From: Streptomyces djakartensis
GTDB taxonomy: Bacteria > Actinomycetota > Actinomycetes > Streptomycetales > Streptomycetaceae
Reading direction: 5' to 3'
NCBI RefSeq assembly: GCF_014651075.1
Contig: NZ_BMWE01000031.1
Location: 1 to 57,026, forward strand
Length of the DNA: 57,026 bases
Below are positions 1 to 7,303 of the stretch, piece by piece (position 1 is the first letter of the stretch; every line of letters begins with the position of its first letter). Both the position numbers and the translations under genes were made by a program. The notes beneath the pieces were generated by a model. It was given only the letters and a program-made list of their open reading frames with translations. It searched no databases and was not told the DNA's origin.

Positions 1-211
1 GGCACGCGGCCGAGACGGCCACGGCGGCCCAGGGCCTGCCCGACCGGCCCTGGTACGACGCGCGCCGCCTGGACACCACTGCGAGCCGACGCGCCGGCGG
101 CCGGCCGCGGCGCCGTGGGCCGGCCACCGCGTCGCAGGCCCGCGGAGTCGAACCAGCGGGCGAGCGCTCCCCGGGCGTCCACCCGGGGGTCTGCCCGGGC
201 GGGCCGCCGGG
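1..211. other. Window edge, no assigned gene
   Basis: No gene can be assigned here. The plus-strand frame starting at base 3 is open from the edge, but it runs on antisense through the end of hpd to a stop near base 366, so it could be GC-driven chance. The last ~40 bases hold G+C-rich inverted repeats (a GCCCGG/CCGGGC pair around 194-213 and CCCGGG pairs just before it), plausible as the terminator of the minus-strand hpd gene that ends at 212. Confidence 0.3.
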
Positions 212-1357
212 CTACAGGTTGCCGCGGCGGGCCTGTTCGCGCTCGATCGCCTCGAAGAGGGCCTTGAAGTTGCCCTTGCCGAAGCCCATCGAGCCGTGGC
301 GCTCGATGATCTCGAAGAAGACGGTCGGGCGGTCCTGGACCGGCTTGGTGAAGATCTGCAGCAGGTAGCCGTCCTCGTCGCGGTCGGCGAGGATCCTCAG
401 CTCGCGCAGGGTGTCGATCGGGACCCGGGTCTCGCCGACCCACTCCCCCAGCGTGTCGTAGTAGGAGTCGGGCGTGTTGAGGAACTCGACGCCGGCCGCG
501 CGCATCGTGCGGACCGTCTGCACGATGTCGTTGGTGTTGAGCGCGATGTGCTGGACGCCCGCGCCGCCGTAGAACTCCAGGTACTCGTCGATCTGGGACT
601 TCTTCTTGGCGATGGCCGGTTCGTTGATCGGGAACTTGACCTTCAGCGTGCCGTCCGCGACCACCTTGGACATCAGCGCGCTGTACTCCGTCGCGATGTC
701 GTCGCCCACGAACTCCTTCATGTTCGTGAAGCCCATCACCTTGTTGTAGAAGCCGACCCACTCGTTCATGCGGCCGAGTTCGACGTTGCCGACGCAGTGG
801 TCGATCGCCTGGAAGGTGCGCCGCGCGGGCGGTTCGACGATCGGCTTGGCCGCGACGTAGCCCGGCAGGTAGGGGCCGTCGTAGCCGGAGCGCTCGACCA
901 GGGTGTGGCGGGTCTCGCCGTACGTGGCGATCGCGGCCAGGACGACCGTGCCGTGCTCGTCCTTCCGCTCGTACGGCTCCGCCACGGAGCGGGCGCCGTG
1001 CTCGAGGGCGTAGGCGTACGCGGCGCGGGCGTCCGGCACCTCGATGGCGAGGTCGACCACGCCGTCGCCGTGCTCCGCCACGTGCCTGGCGAGGAAGTGG
1101 CCCCAGTCGGTGACGGGCTTGATGACCGAGGTGAGGACGAAGCGGGCGGAGCCGTTCTCCAGCACGTAGCTCGCGGTCTCGCGGCTGCCGTTCTCCGGTC
1201 CGGAGTAGGCGACCAGCTGCATGCCGAAGGCGGTGGAGTAGTAGTGCGCCGCCTGCTTGGCGTTGCCCACGGCGAAGACGACCGCGTCCATTCCCTTGAC
1301 CGGGAAGGGGTCGGCCTGCCGGGCGGTGTCGGGAGTGTGGTGTGTGGTCTGCGTCAT
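212..1357 (-). CDS. hpd: 4-hydroxyphenylpyruvate dioxygenase
   Basis: Non-heme Fe(II) dioxygenase that turns 4-hydroxyphenylpyruvate into homogentisate in tyrosine catabolism; cytosolic. The 381 residues match the usual length. Two vicinal-oxygen-chelate domains are visible, roughly 20-160 and 182-360. The three expected iron ligands are present: His187 in IDHCV, His270 in VQHIAL and Glu349 in FFEIIER, with the conserved C-terminal helix GKGNFKALFEAIE. ATG start. A divergent Lrp-type regulator lies 122 bp away across a shared promoter region, which suggests, but does not show, that it responds to aromatic amino acids. The identification is secure. Confidence 0.97.
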   Translation of the reverse strand: MTQTTHHTPDTARQADPFPVKGMDAVVFAVGNAKQAAHYYSTAFGMQLVAYSGPENGSRETASYVLENGSARFVLTSVIKPVTDWGHFLARHVAEHGDGVVDLAIEVPDARAAYAYALEHGARSVAEPYERKDEHGTVVLAAIATYGETRHTLVERSGYDGPYLPGYVAAKPIVEPPARRTFQAIDHCVGNVELGRMNEWVGFYNKVMGFTNMKEFVGDDIATEYSALMSKVVADGTLKVKFPINEPAIAKKKSQIDEYLEFYGGAGVQHIALNTNDIVQTVRTMRAAGVEFLNTPDSYYDTLGEWVGETRVPIDTLRELRILADRDEDGYLLQIFTKPVQDRPTVFFEIIERHGSMGFGKGNFKALFEAIEREQARRGNL

Positions 1358-1479
1358 GGCGGCAGGGTCTCCCCGCTCGGCAAGGTGCGCAATAGTTTGT
1401 GTTTCAGTTGGGCAATCTGTTCAGCGGAACGGGCGCGGTACCGGTCTTTCTGTACAGGATGACCACTCGGGAGGCTGCT

Positions 1480-1950
1480 GTGGCGATCGATCATCTGGAC
1501 GGCCGGATCATCCTGCTGCTGGCGCGGGAACCGAGGATCGGGGTGCTGGAGATGTCCCGGCGGCTGGGGGTGGCCCGGGGCACGGTGCAGGCGCGGCTGG
1601 ACCGGCTTCAGTCGAACGGAGTCATCCGCGGGTTCGGCCCCGAGGTGGACCCGGCCGCGCTCGGCTACCCGGTCACGGCGTTCGCCACGCTGCAGATCCG
1701 GCAGGGCCAAGGGCCGGACGTACGGGCCCACTTGGCGACCGTGCCCGAGGTGCTGGAGCTGCACACCACCACCGGCAGCGGGGACATGCTGTGCCGGCTG
1801 GTGGCCCGCTCGAACGCGGATCTCCAGCGTGTGATCGACCGGGTCGTCGGTTTTGATGGCATCGTCCGGGCCTCCACGGCGATCGTCATGGAGAACCCCG
1901 TTCCGCTGCGGATCATCCCGCTCGTGGAGCAGGCAGCGGAGGAGACCTGA
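1480..1950 (+). CDS. Lrp/AsnC-family regulator
   Basis: Transcription regulator of the Lrp/AsnC family, about 156 residues. An N-terminal winged helix-turn-helix (LDGRIILLLAREPRIG to LDRLQSNGV) is followed by a RAM ligand-binding domain (TTTGSGDMLCRLVARS, then a strand with IVMENPVPLR). I chose the GTG at 1480 because GGGAGG sits five bases before it; the ATG at 1459 and GTG at 1399 are in frame but have no usable ribosome binding site. It is divergent from hpd and is followed after 19 bp by the osmolyte transporter operon, so it could act on either. Its ligand cannot be read from the sequence. Confidence 0.9.
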   Translation: MAIDHLDGRIILLLAREPRIGVLEMSRRLGVARGTVQARLDRLQSNGVIRGFGPEVDPAALGYPVTAFATLQIRQGQGPDVRAHLATVPEVLELHTTTGSGDMLCRLVARSNADLQRVIDRVVGFDGIVRASTAIVMENPVPLRIIPLVEQAAEET

Positions 1951-1969
1951 CGCCTTGGGGTGAGCGCGT

Positions 1970-2617
1970 GTGACGTTCTGGGAGTATCTGGACAACCGGC
2001 ACCAGCAGCTGCTGACGGACGCCTACCAGCACGCGAGCGTCGTCTTCCAGTGCATGGTCGTGGCGACCGCCCTCGGGGTCCTGATCGGGGTCGCCACCTA
2101 CCGCAGCGAGTGGGCCGGGAGCCTGGCGACCACGAGCACCGCCACCGTCCTCACCGTCCCGGCGCTGGCTCTGATCGGTCTGCTCGTCCCGGTCGTGGGG
2201 CTGGGCGTGCCGCCGACGGTGATCGCGCTGACGCTGTACGGGCTGCTCCCGGTCGTGCGCAACGCGATCGTCGGGCTGCGCGGGGTCGACCCGTCGCTGG
2301 TGGACGCGGCCACGGGCATCGGGATGTCCGGCACGTCCCGGCTGCTGCGGATCGAGCTGCCGCTGGCCTGGCCGCCGATCCTGACCGGCATCCGGGTGGC
2401 GACCCAGATGCTGATGGGGATCGCGGCCATCGCGGCGTACGCCTCGGGGCCGGGCCTCGGCAACGTCATCTTCCGCGGCCTCGCCTCGCTGGGCAGCGCG
2501 AACGCGCTCAACCAGGTCCTCGCGGGCACCCTCGGGATCATCATCCTCGCGCTGCTGTTCGACGCCGCGTACGTGCTGATCGGACGGCTGACGATCTCCA
2601 GGGGGATCCGTGTCTGA
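1970..2617 (+). CDS. OpuC/ProW-type ABC permease 1
   Basis: Membrane subunit of a quaternary-amine (betaine, choline or carnitine type) ABC importer, 215 residues with about five or six membrane segments. It has the EAA-like loop of this family (DAATGIGMSGTSRLLRIELPL) that docks to the ATPase. GTG start. First gene of a four-gene operon: its end overlaps the ATPase start by 8 bp, and the following genes overlap by 4 bp each, so translation is probably coupled. Substrate is inferred only from family resemblance to OpuCB/ProW. Confidence 0.9.
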   Translation: MTFWEYLDNRHQQLLTDAYQHASVVFQCMVVATALGVLIGVATYRSEWAGSLATTSTATVLTVPALALIGLLVPVVGLGVPPTVIALTLYGLLPVVRNAIVGLRGVDPSLVDAATGIGMSGTSRLLRIELPLAWPPILTGIRVATQMLMGIAAIAAYASGPGLGNVIFRGLASLGSANALNQVLAGTLGIIILALLFDAAYVLIGRLTISRGIRV

Positions 2618-3869
2618 GACCGGTGACCACGGTGCCTCCATCGAGCTGGAGAGCCTGACCAAGTCGTTCCCCGGCAGCGCGCGGCCGGCCGTGGACAACG
2701 TCAGCATGGAGATCAGGGCGGGCGAGGTCGTCGTCCTGGTCGGCCCGTCCGGCTGCGGCAAGTCGACCACGCTGAAGATGATCAACAGGTTGATCGAGCC
2801 GACCGGGGGCCGTATCCGGATCGGCGGCGAGGACGTCACCGACATGGACCCGGTCGAGCTGCGCCGCAAGCTCGGCTACGCGATCCAGTCCGCCGGGCTC
2901 TTCCCGCACATGACGGTCGCGCAGAACATCGCGCTGGTACCGAAGCTGATCGGCTGGCCCAAGGCCCGCATCCGGCAGCGGACCGAGGAACTGCTCGACC
3001 TGGTCGGCCTCGACCCCGGCGAGTTCCAGGGCCGCTACCCGCGCCGGCTCTCCGGCGGTCAGCAGCAGCGCGTGGGCGTGGCACGGGCCCTCGCCGCCGA
3101 CCCCCCGGTGCTGCTGATGGACGAGCCGTTCGGGGCGGTGGACCCGATCACCCGCGAACACCTCCAGGACGAGCTGATCCGGCTGCAGCACGAGCTGCGC
3201 AAGACGATCGTCTTCGTCACCCACGACTTCGACGAGGCGATCAGGATCGGCGACCGTATCGCCGTCCTGCGCGAACGGTCCCGCATCGCCCAGTTCGACA
3301 CCCCGGAGGCCATCCTGACCGACCCCGCGGACGACTTCGTCTCCGGGTTCGTGGGTGCCGGGGCGGCGCTGAAGCGGCTGAACCTGACCCGCGTCCGGGA
3401 TGTGCAGATCACCGACTGTCCGACGGTCACGATCGACGACCCGTGGCAGCAGATCTTCAACCGGCTGCGGGCCGGGGGCACCGGTGAGGTCCTCCTGCTC
3501 GACCGGCGCGGCCGGCCCTGCAAGTGGCTGCGGCGGGGCGACCTGATGCGGGCCCGGGGCTCGCTGGCCCGGGCCGGGACGCCGGTGCACGACACGGTGA
3601 CCCGGGACGCGACCCTGCGGGACGCCCTGGAGGCGGTGCTCACCGACAAGGCGGGGCGGGTGGCGGTGACCGGGCGGCGCGGCGAGTACACGGGCGTCGT
3701 CGACATGGAGACCCTCCTGAACTCCGTGCACGGCCTGCTGGAGGCCGACCGGCTCGACGCGACGGAGCACCAGCACGAGCCGGCGGAGCTGCGGGCGGCG
3801 CGGAAGCACCCGGAGCGGCAGGGCGGCCAGGGAGTCACCGGCGCGGGCGGCCCCGGAGGGGCGCGGTGA
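2610..3869 (+). CDS. OpuC/ProV-type ABC ATPase with CBS domains
   Basis: ATP-hydrolysing subunit of the osmolyte importer, 419 residues. Walker A is GPSGCGKST at 45-53, the signature is LSGGQQQR near 145, and Walker B is VLLMDEPFGA. After the nucleotide-binding domain come two CBS-like segments (about 265-385), which in OpuA-type ATPases sense ionic strength or nucleotides; the second includes the VTDKAGRVAVT-like core. The C-terminal ~35 residues are charged and low in complexity. GTG start, overlapping the upstream permease by 8 bp and the downstream permease by 4 bp. Confidence 0.93.
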   Translation: MSETGDHGASIELESLTKSFPGSARPAVDNVSMEIRAGEVVVLVGPSGCGKSTTLKMINRLIEPTGGRIRIGGEDVTDMDPVELRRKLGYAIQSAGLFPHMTVAQNIALVPKLIGWPKARIRQRTEELLDLVGLDPGEFQGRYPRRLSGGQQQRVGVARALAADPPVLLMDEPFGAVDPITREHLQDELIRLQHELRKTIVFVTHDFDEAIRIGDRIAVLRERSRIAQFDTPEAILTDPADDFVSGFVGAGAALKRLNLTRVRDVQITDCPTVTIDDPWQQIFNRLRAGGTGEVLLLDRRGRPCKWLRRGDLMRARGSLARAGTPVHDTVTRDATLRDALEAVLTDKAGRVAVTGRRGEYTGVVDMETLLNSVHGLLEADRLDATEHQHEPAELRAARKHPERQGGQGVTGAGGPGGAR

Positions 3870-4714
3870 CGGCCTTCGAGGTGGAGGGGACCGAGGCGGA
3901 GAGCACCGAGACCGCGCGGACCCAGGCGGCGCGGGCGGCCTCCGGGCCGACGCGGGAGGCGCCGCCCCCGACGTCACCACGGCCCCGCATCGGCTGGCAG
4001 AAGCTGACCGTCCTGCCCACCGTTCTGGTCGCCGTGCTGCTCGCCACCTGGCTCTGGTTCGAGCAGGCGGACCTGGACGCGCTCACCCGGAACGCCCTGT
4101 CCGGCGGCCAGGTCACGAAGGCGTTGTGGCAGCACATCCAACTGACCGTGATCTCCACGTTCTTCGTGCTGGTCATCGCGATCCCGCTGGGCGTCCTGCT
4201 GACCCGCGGGGGGTTCCGCAAGGCCACCCCGGTGGCGACGGCGCTGGCCGGCACGGGCCAGGCGACCCCGGCGATCGGCCTGCTGGCGCTCCTGGTCATC
4301 TGGCTGGGCATCGGCCGCAGGGCCGCCCTGATCGGCATGGTCATCTACGCCGTCCTGCCCGTGCTGTCGAACACGATCACCGGCCTCGAGGCGAACGACC
4401 CGACCCTGCTGGAGGCGGCACGGGGCATCGGCATGTCCCCCGTGGGCGTGCTGGCCCGGGTCGAACTCCCGCTGGCCATCCCGCTGATCCTCGCGGGCGT
4501 GCGCACGGCCCTCGTCCTGAACGTCGGTACGGCGACCCTGGCGGTCTTCGGCGGGGGCGGCGGACTGGGCGTACTGATCACGACCGGGATCACCAACCAG
4601 CGGATGCCGGTACTGGTGCTGGGCTCGGTCCTCACGGTCGCCTTGGCGCTGCTGGTGGACTGGCTGGCCTCGCTGACGGAAGTGCTGCTGGGGCCACGCG
4701 GGTTGCGGGCATGA
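3866..4714 (+). CDS. OpuC/ProW-type ABC permease 2
   Basis: Second membrane subunit, 282 residues. The GTG at 3866 is chosen because it overlaps the ATPase stop in a GTGA arrangement; longer readings would run inside the ATPase gene. The N-terminal ~45 residues are Glu/Thr/Ala-rich and polar, then about six membrane segments follow with the docking loop AARGIGMSPVGVLARVELPL. It is paralogous to the first permease, so the importer is probably a permease heterodimer, as in OpuCB/OpuCD. Confidence 0.92.
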   Translation: MTAFEVEGTEAESTETARTQAARAASGPTREAPPPTSPRPRIGWQKLTVLPTVLVAVLLATWLWFEQADLDALTRNALSGGQVTKALWQHIQLTVISTFFVLVIAIPLGVLLTRGGFRKATPVATALAGTGQATPAIGLLALLVIWLGIGRRAALIGMVIYAVLPVLSNTITGLEANDPTLLEAARGIGMSPVGVLARVELPLAIPLILAGVRTALVLNVGTATLAVFGGGGGLGVLITTGITNQRMPVLVLGSVLTVALALLVDWLASLTEVLLGPRGLRA

Positions 4715-5673
4715 GGGCCCGGGCCGGCCTTCTCGCGCTGGCGCTGCTGGCGGTTTCCGGTTGCGGCCTGACCAGCGGCTCCCCCATGGCCGACGACGTG
4801 CGCCCCGGGTCGATCGGGCGGGGCGAACCGCTCCGGGGCGCGAGTCTGACGGTGACGTCCAAGTCGTTCACCGAGGGGCTGATCCTCGGCACAATCATGG
4901 GCATCGCCCTGGAGGCGGCCGGGGCGGAGGTGCTCGACCGCACGGGCATCCAGGGCTCCATCGGCAGCCGGGAGGCCGTACGGAAGGGCGACGCGGACGC
5001 CGGGTACGAGTACACGGGCACGGGGTGGATCACGTACCTGGGCCACACCGATCCGATCGCCGACCCGCATGAGCAGTGGGAGGCGGTGCGGAAGGAGGAC
5101 GCGGCGAACGGCCTGACCTGGCTGCGGCCGTCGTCCCTCGACAACACGTACGCCCTGGCGATGAGCCAGGAGAACGCGAAGAAGTACGGCACGAAGACCA
5201 TGTCGGACGTGGCGAAGCTGGCGAGGTCCGACCCGGGGGCCGTGCGGCTGTGCGTGGAGGTGGAGTTCGCGAACCGGGCGGACGGGCTGCCGGGCATGCA
5301 GAAGCGGTACGGGATGGACCTCCCGGCGCGGAACGTCACACAGATGGACACGGGGATCATCTACACCCAGACCGCGAAGGGCAACTGCACGTACGGGGAG
5401 GTGTTCACGACCGACGGGCGCATCAAGTCCATGCACCTCGAGGTCATGGAGGACGACCGGACGTTCTTCCCCAACTACAACGCCGCGCCGATGATCAACA
5501 CGAAGACGCTGAGGAAGTGGCCGGCGATGGCGGACGTGCTGGATCCGGTGACGGCGCGGCTGAGCGACGAGGTGGCGCGGACGCTGAACGCGAGGGTGGA
5601 TGTGGACGGGGAGGATCCGCATCAGGTGGCGTTGGAGTGGATGGTGGAGGAGGGGTTCGTGCGGGAGGGCTAG
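4711..5673 (+). CDS. OpuC-type substrate-binding lipoprotein
   Basis: Extracytoplasmic binding protein, 320 residues. The signal peptide ends in lipobox AVSG-C with Cys18 as the lipidation site, so it is tethered to the outer face of the membrane. The mature part begins with the family opening LTVTSKSFTEGLILG and has the OpuAC fold motifs AGYEYTGTGWITYLG and NYNAAPMINTKTL. ATG overlaps the permease stop (ATGA). Binding of glycine betaine or choline-like compounds is the family expectation; the aromatic cage was not mapped. The operon ends here, with an operator-like dyad 8 bp further on. Confidence 0.92.
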   Translation: MRARAGLLALALLAVSGCGLTSGSPMADDVRPGSIGRGEPLRGASLTVTSKSFTEGLILGTIMGIALEAAGAEVLDRTGIQGSIGSREAVRKGDADAGYEYTGTGWITYLGHTDPIADPHEQWEAVRKEDAANGLTWLRPSSLDNTYALAMSQENAKKYGTKTMSDVAKLARSDPGAVRLCVEVEFANRADGLPGMQKRYGMDLPARNVTQMDTGIIYTQTAKGNCTYGEVFTTDGRIKSMHLEVMEDDRTFFPNYNAAPMINTKTLRKWPAMADVLDPVTARLSDEVARTLNARVDVDGEDPHQVALEWMVEEGFVREG

Positions 5674-5680
5674 ACGAGTT

Positions 5681-5724
5681 ACAAAGAAACCCTTGCATAG
5701 AAACCTTTGCAAGGATAGCTTTGT
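5681..5724. promoter_or_regulatory. Nested dyad operator before ArsR-like gene
   Basis: Two inverted repeats share the same centre at 5702.5: ACAAAG (5681-5686) with CTTTGT (5719-5724), and CCTTGCA (5691-5697) with TGCAAGG (5708-5714). The spacing is ACAAAG-n4-CCTTGCA-n10-TGCAAGG-n4-CTTTGT. A promoter overlaps it: TTGCAT (5693-5698), a 17-bp spacer, then TAGCTT (5716-5721), six bases before the GTG at 5728. There is no room for a normal ribosome binding site, so the transcript may be leaderless. This fits autoregulation by the downstream ArsR-like protein. Confidence 0.7.
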
Positions 5725-5727
5725 ATC

Positions 5728-6312
5728 GTGACCGATCCCCAGAACCCACAGGTACGGCAACTCGACGCCCGGTCCCTCCGCGGACTCGCGCACCCCCTGC
5801 GGATGCAGCTGCTGGACGCCCTGCGCTTCGGCGGCCCGGCCACCGCTTCGCAACTGGCCGTCAAGCTGGGCGAGTCCAGCGGCGCCACCAGCTACCACTT
5901 GCGCCAACTCGCGGAGTACGGCTTCGTCGAGGACGCCCCCGAGCGGGGCAAGGGACGCGAGCGCTGGTGGAAGGCGACCCATCACGGCCTCCGCTTCGAC
6001 GACGCCCTGCTCACCGATTCGGACCCGGCCGTACGCGGGGCGGCGGACCTCTACCTGCACGAGATCGCCACCACGCAGACCAGGGACCTGTCGACGTGGC
6101 TGGGCAACCGCGACTCATGGCCGGAGGAGTGGAGTCGCGCCTGGGACATGAGCAGCGCGACGCTGCGACTGACGCCCGAACTGACGCAGGAACTCGTCGA
6201 GAAGATGCACGCGCTCGTCGAGACCTACCGCGACCGCGCGGCCTCCGAGAACACCCCCGGCGCCGAGCAGGTCCGCTTCCACACCCACGCCTTCCCGATC
6301 AGGACGGACTGA
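5728..6312 (+). CDS. ArsR-type winged-helix regulator
   Basis: DNA-binding regulator, 194 residues. The N-terminal winged helix runs from about residue 9 to 85 (LRGLAHPLRMQLLDAL, SSGATSYHLRQLAEYGFV, RERWWKATHHG). The C-terminal half is helical and is probably for dimerisation or sensing. There is no cysteine metal site, so a metal sensor is unlikely. The GTG start sits directly behind the nested dyad and probably gives a leaderless message. A 60-codon gene follows one base after its stop. In other Streptomyces similar regulators sit next to MFS exporters; none is adjacent here, where a mobile-element remnant follows instead. Confidence 0.88.
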   Translation: MTDPQNPQVRQLDARSLRGLAHPLRMQLLDALRFGGPATASQLAVKLGESSGATSYHLRQLAEYGFVEDAPERGKGRERWWKATHHGLRFDDALLTDSDPAVRGAADLYLHEIATTQTRDLSTWLGNRDSWPEEWSRAWDMSSATLRLTPELTQELVEKMHALVETYRDRAASENTPGAEQVRFHTHAFPIRTD

Positions 6313-6313
6313 G

Positions 6314-6496
6314 ATGCACCCCGACATCCACCTCGCCATGCACCACGCCCGCGCCGCCGAACTCCGCGCCGGAGCCGGCACACACCGCCCCGTCGCCGCC
6401 GTCCGGCGTTCACAGCTGCGGACCCGTCTCGGCTGGACCCTCGTGGAGGTCGGACTGCGACTCGCCGCCCGCCCCGGAACGGCGGCAGTCGCCTAG
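6314..6496 (+). CDS. Small basic protein, possibly truncated
   Basis: A 60-residue, Arg/His-rich protein with a predicted amphipathic helix (RTRLGWTLVEVGLRLAARP). The ATG lies one base after the regulator stop, so it is probably cotranscribed and coupled. Small proteins of this look commonly follow such regulators in Streptomyces, but I do not know a function. The TAG stop is part of the CTAG at the left edge of the adjacent MITE-like element, so the native C terminus may have been cut by its insertion. Confidence 0.6.
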   Translation: MHPDIHLAMHHARAAELRAGAGTHRPVAAVRRSQLRTRLGWTLVEVGLRLAARPGTAAVA

Positions 6497-6646
6497 TGAC
6501 CTGAGTCGGAGATATTCGGGTAGTTCTCGTGAGCTGCCTGGCGTGCCGGAGGCCGGGTTCCAGCAAGCCTGTCCGGACCCGGCAGCCGCACGGCATCCGG
6601 TTGACGGCCTCGGATCTGACGAGGAATCTCTGACTCAGGCCACTAG
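6492..6646. mobile_element. MITE-like element flanked by TA
   Basis: About 155 bp bounded by imperfect 22-bp inverted repeats at 6492-6513 and 6625-6646 (20 of 22 match). Each edge reads CCTAGTG inward, so the element proper may lie between duplicated TA dinucleotides, the target type of IS630/Tc1-mariner elements. The inside codes for no convincing protein, which suits a non-autonomous element moved by a transposase elsewhere. The left edge supplies the stop codon of the small gene before it. The family assignment is inference from the TA target alone. Confidence 0.65.
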
Positions 6647-6716
6647 GTGTGCTGTCCGGACAGGTTGGTAACGCGGCTGGCTGGGGTGTGGCCGCTGATT
6701 CCGGTGATCGCTCCAC

Positions 6717-6806
6717 CGGCTGCCCGGCCGGCCGCTGCTGGGGCAGCAGCGGCTCCAGCCGAGTCCACTCCTGATGGGTCAGATCGCCCCGCCCGCCGTC
6801 GGGCAC
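6717..6806 (-). pseudogene. Transposase N-terminal fragment
   Basis: About 30 codons read like the very start of a Streptomyces IS5-type (DDE, DUF4096-like) transposase: RGDLTHQEWTRLEPLLPQQ, beginning at a GTG. The similarity stops after PAGQP and the frame continues into unrelated sequence, with no catalytic residues. It is an insertion-sequence remnant. The 70 bp between it and the MITE look like further debris without a gene. Together they fill the gap 6497-6839. Confidence 0.55.
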
Positions 6807-6839
6807 GACGCCCCCGTTTCTCCAACGCAGATCGGGCTG

Positions 6840-7229
6840 CTACGCGATGACCCGCCGCGCGTACACCTCTATCTCGATCTTCATGCGGGGGTCTGAGAGG
6901 CCGCACATGAGCATCGTGGCGGCCGGCCGGACGTCGCCGAAGTAGCGGCGTAGGACCGGCCAGCAAGGCTCGAAGTCTGCGCGGTCGGGCAGCAAGTAGC
7001 GCACCCGCACCACGTCGGCGAAGGTGCACTTCGCCTCGGCCAGCGCGGCCTCGATGTTCCGCAGACACTGCTCGGCCTGCTCCACCACGTCGTCGGAGAT
7101 CGTCATGGTGGTGTAGTCGAAGCCGGTCGTCCCGGACACATGCACCCAGTCGCCGTCGACCACGGCACGGGCATAGCCGATCTGCTCCTCAAAGGTCGAA
7201 CCGCTGAGGATCGCACGTCGCTCTGTCAT
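6840..7229 (-). CDS. Rid-family protein lacking the catalytic Arg
   Basis: A 129-residue RidA/YjgF/UK114-fold protein. Family features: GYARAVVDGDWVHVSGTTG, QAEQCLRNIEAALAEA, VVRVRYLLPD and the C-terminal strand MKIEIEVYA. In RidA enamine/imine deaminases an arginine follows the conserved Pro-Ala before the last strand; here the same place reads RPAATMLMC, so the arginine is missing. It therefore probably belongs to a non-deaminase Rid subgroup. ATG start. Divergent from the LysR-type gene 72 bp away, and likely controlled by it. Confidence 0.88.
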   Translation of the reverse strand: MTERRAILSGSTFEEQIGYARAVVDGDWVHVSGTTGFDYTTMTISDDVVEQAEQCLRNIEAALAEAKCTFADVVRVRYLLPDRADFEPCWPVLRRYFGDVRPAATMLMCGLSDPRMKIEIEVYARRVIA

Positions 7230-7256
7230 GCGCGGAACGCTAAGTGACCAGCACAG

Positions 7257-7303
7257 ATACGTCTAATACAGCTGAAGGCATGGCCTGATATCTCTAGGCG
7301 TAT
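7257..7303. promoter_or_regulatory. Inverted repeat between rid and lysR
   Basis: ATACGTCTA at 7257-7265 and TAGGCGTAT at 7295-7303 form an 8-of-9 inverted repeat across the short divergent promoter region. The right arm overlaps the lysR start codon. Its position suits a site for LysR autorepression and control of the rid gene, although the arms are further apart than one simple T-N11-A box. The role is inferred from position only. Confidence 0.35.

Noticed and set aside
296..1462. Long plus-strand reading frame antisense to hpd
   Set aside because: It mirrors the codons of a clear hpd gene, and is Arg/Val/Asp-rich with no family likeness, as expected for a shadow in GC-rich DNA.
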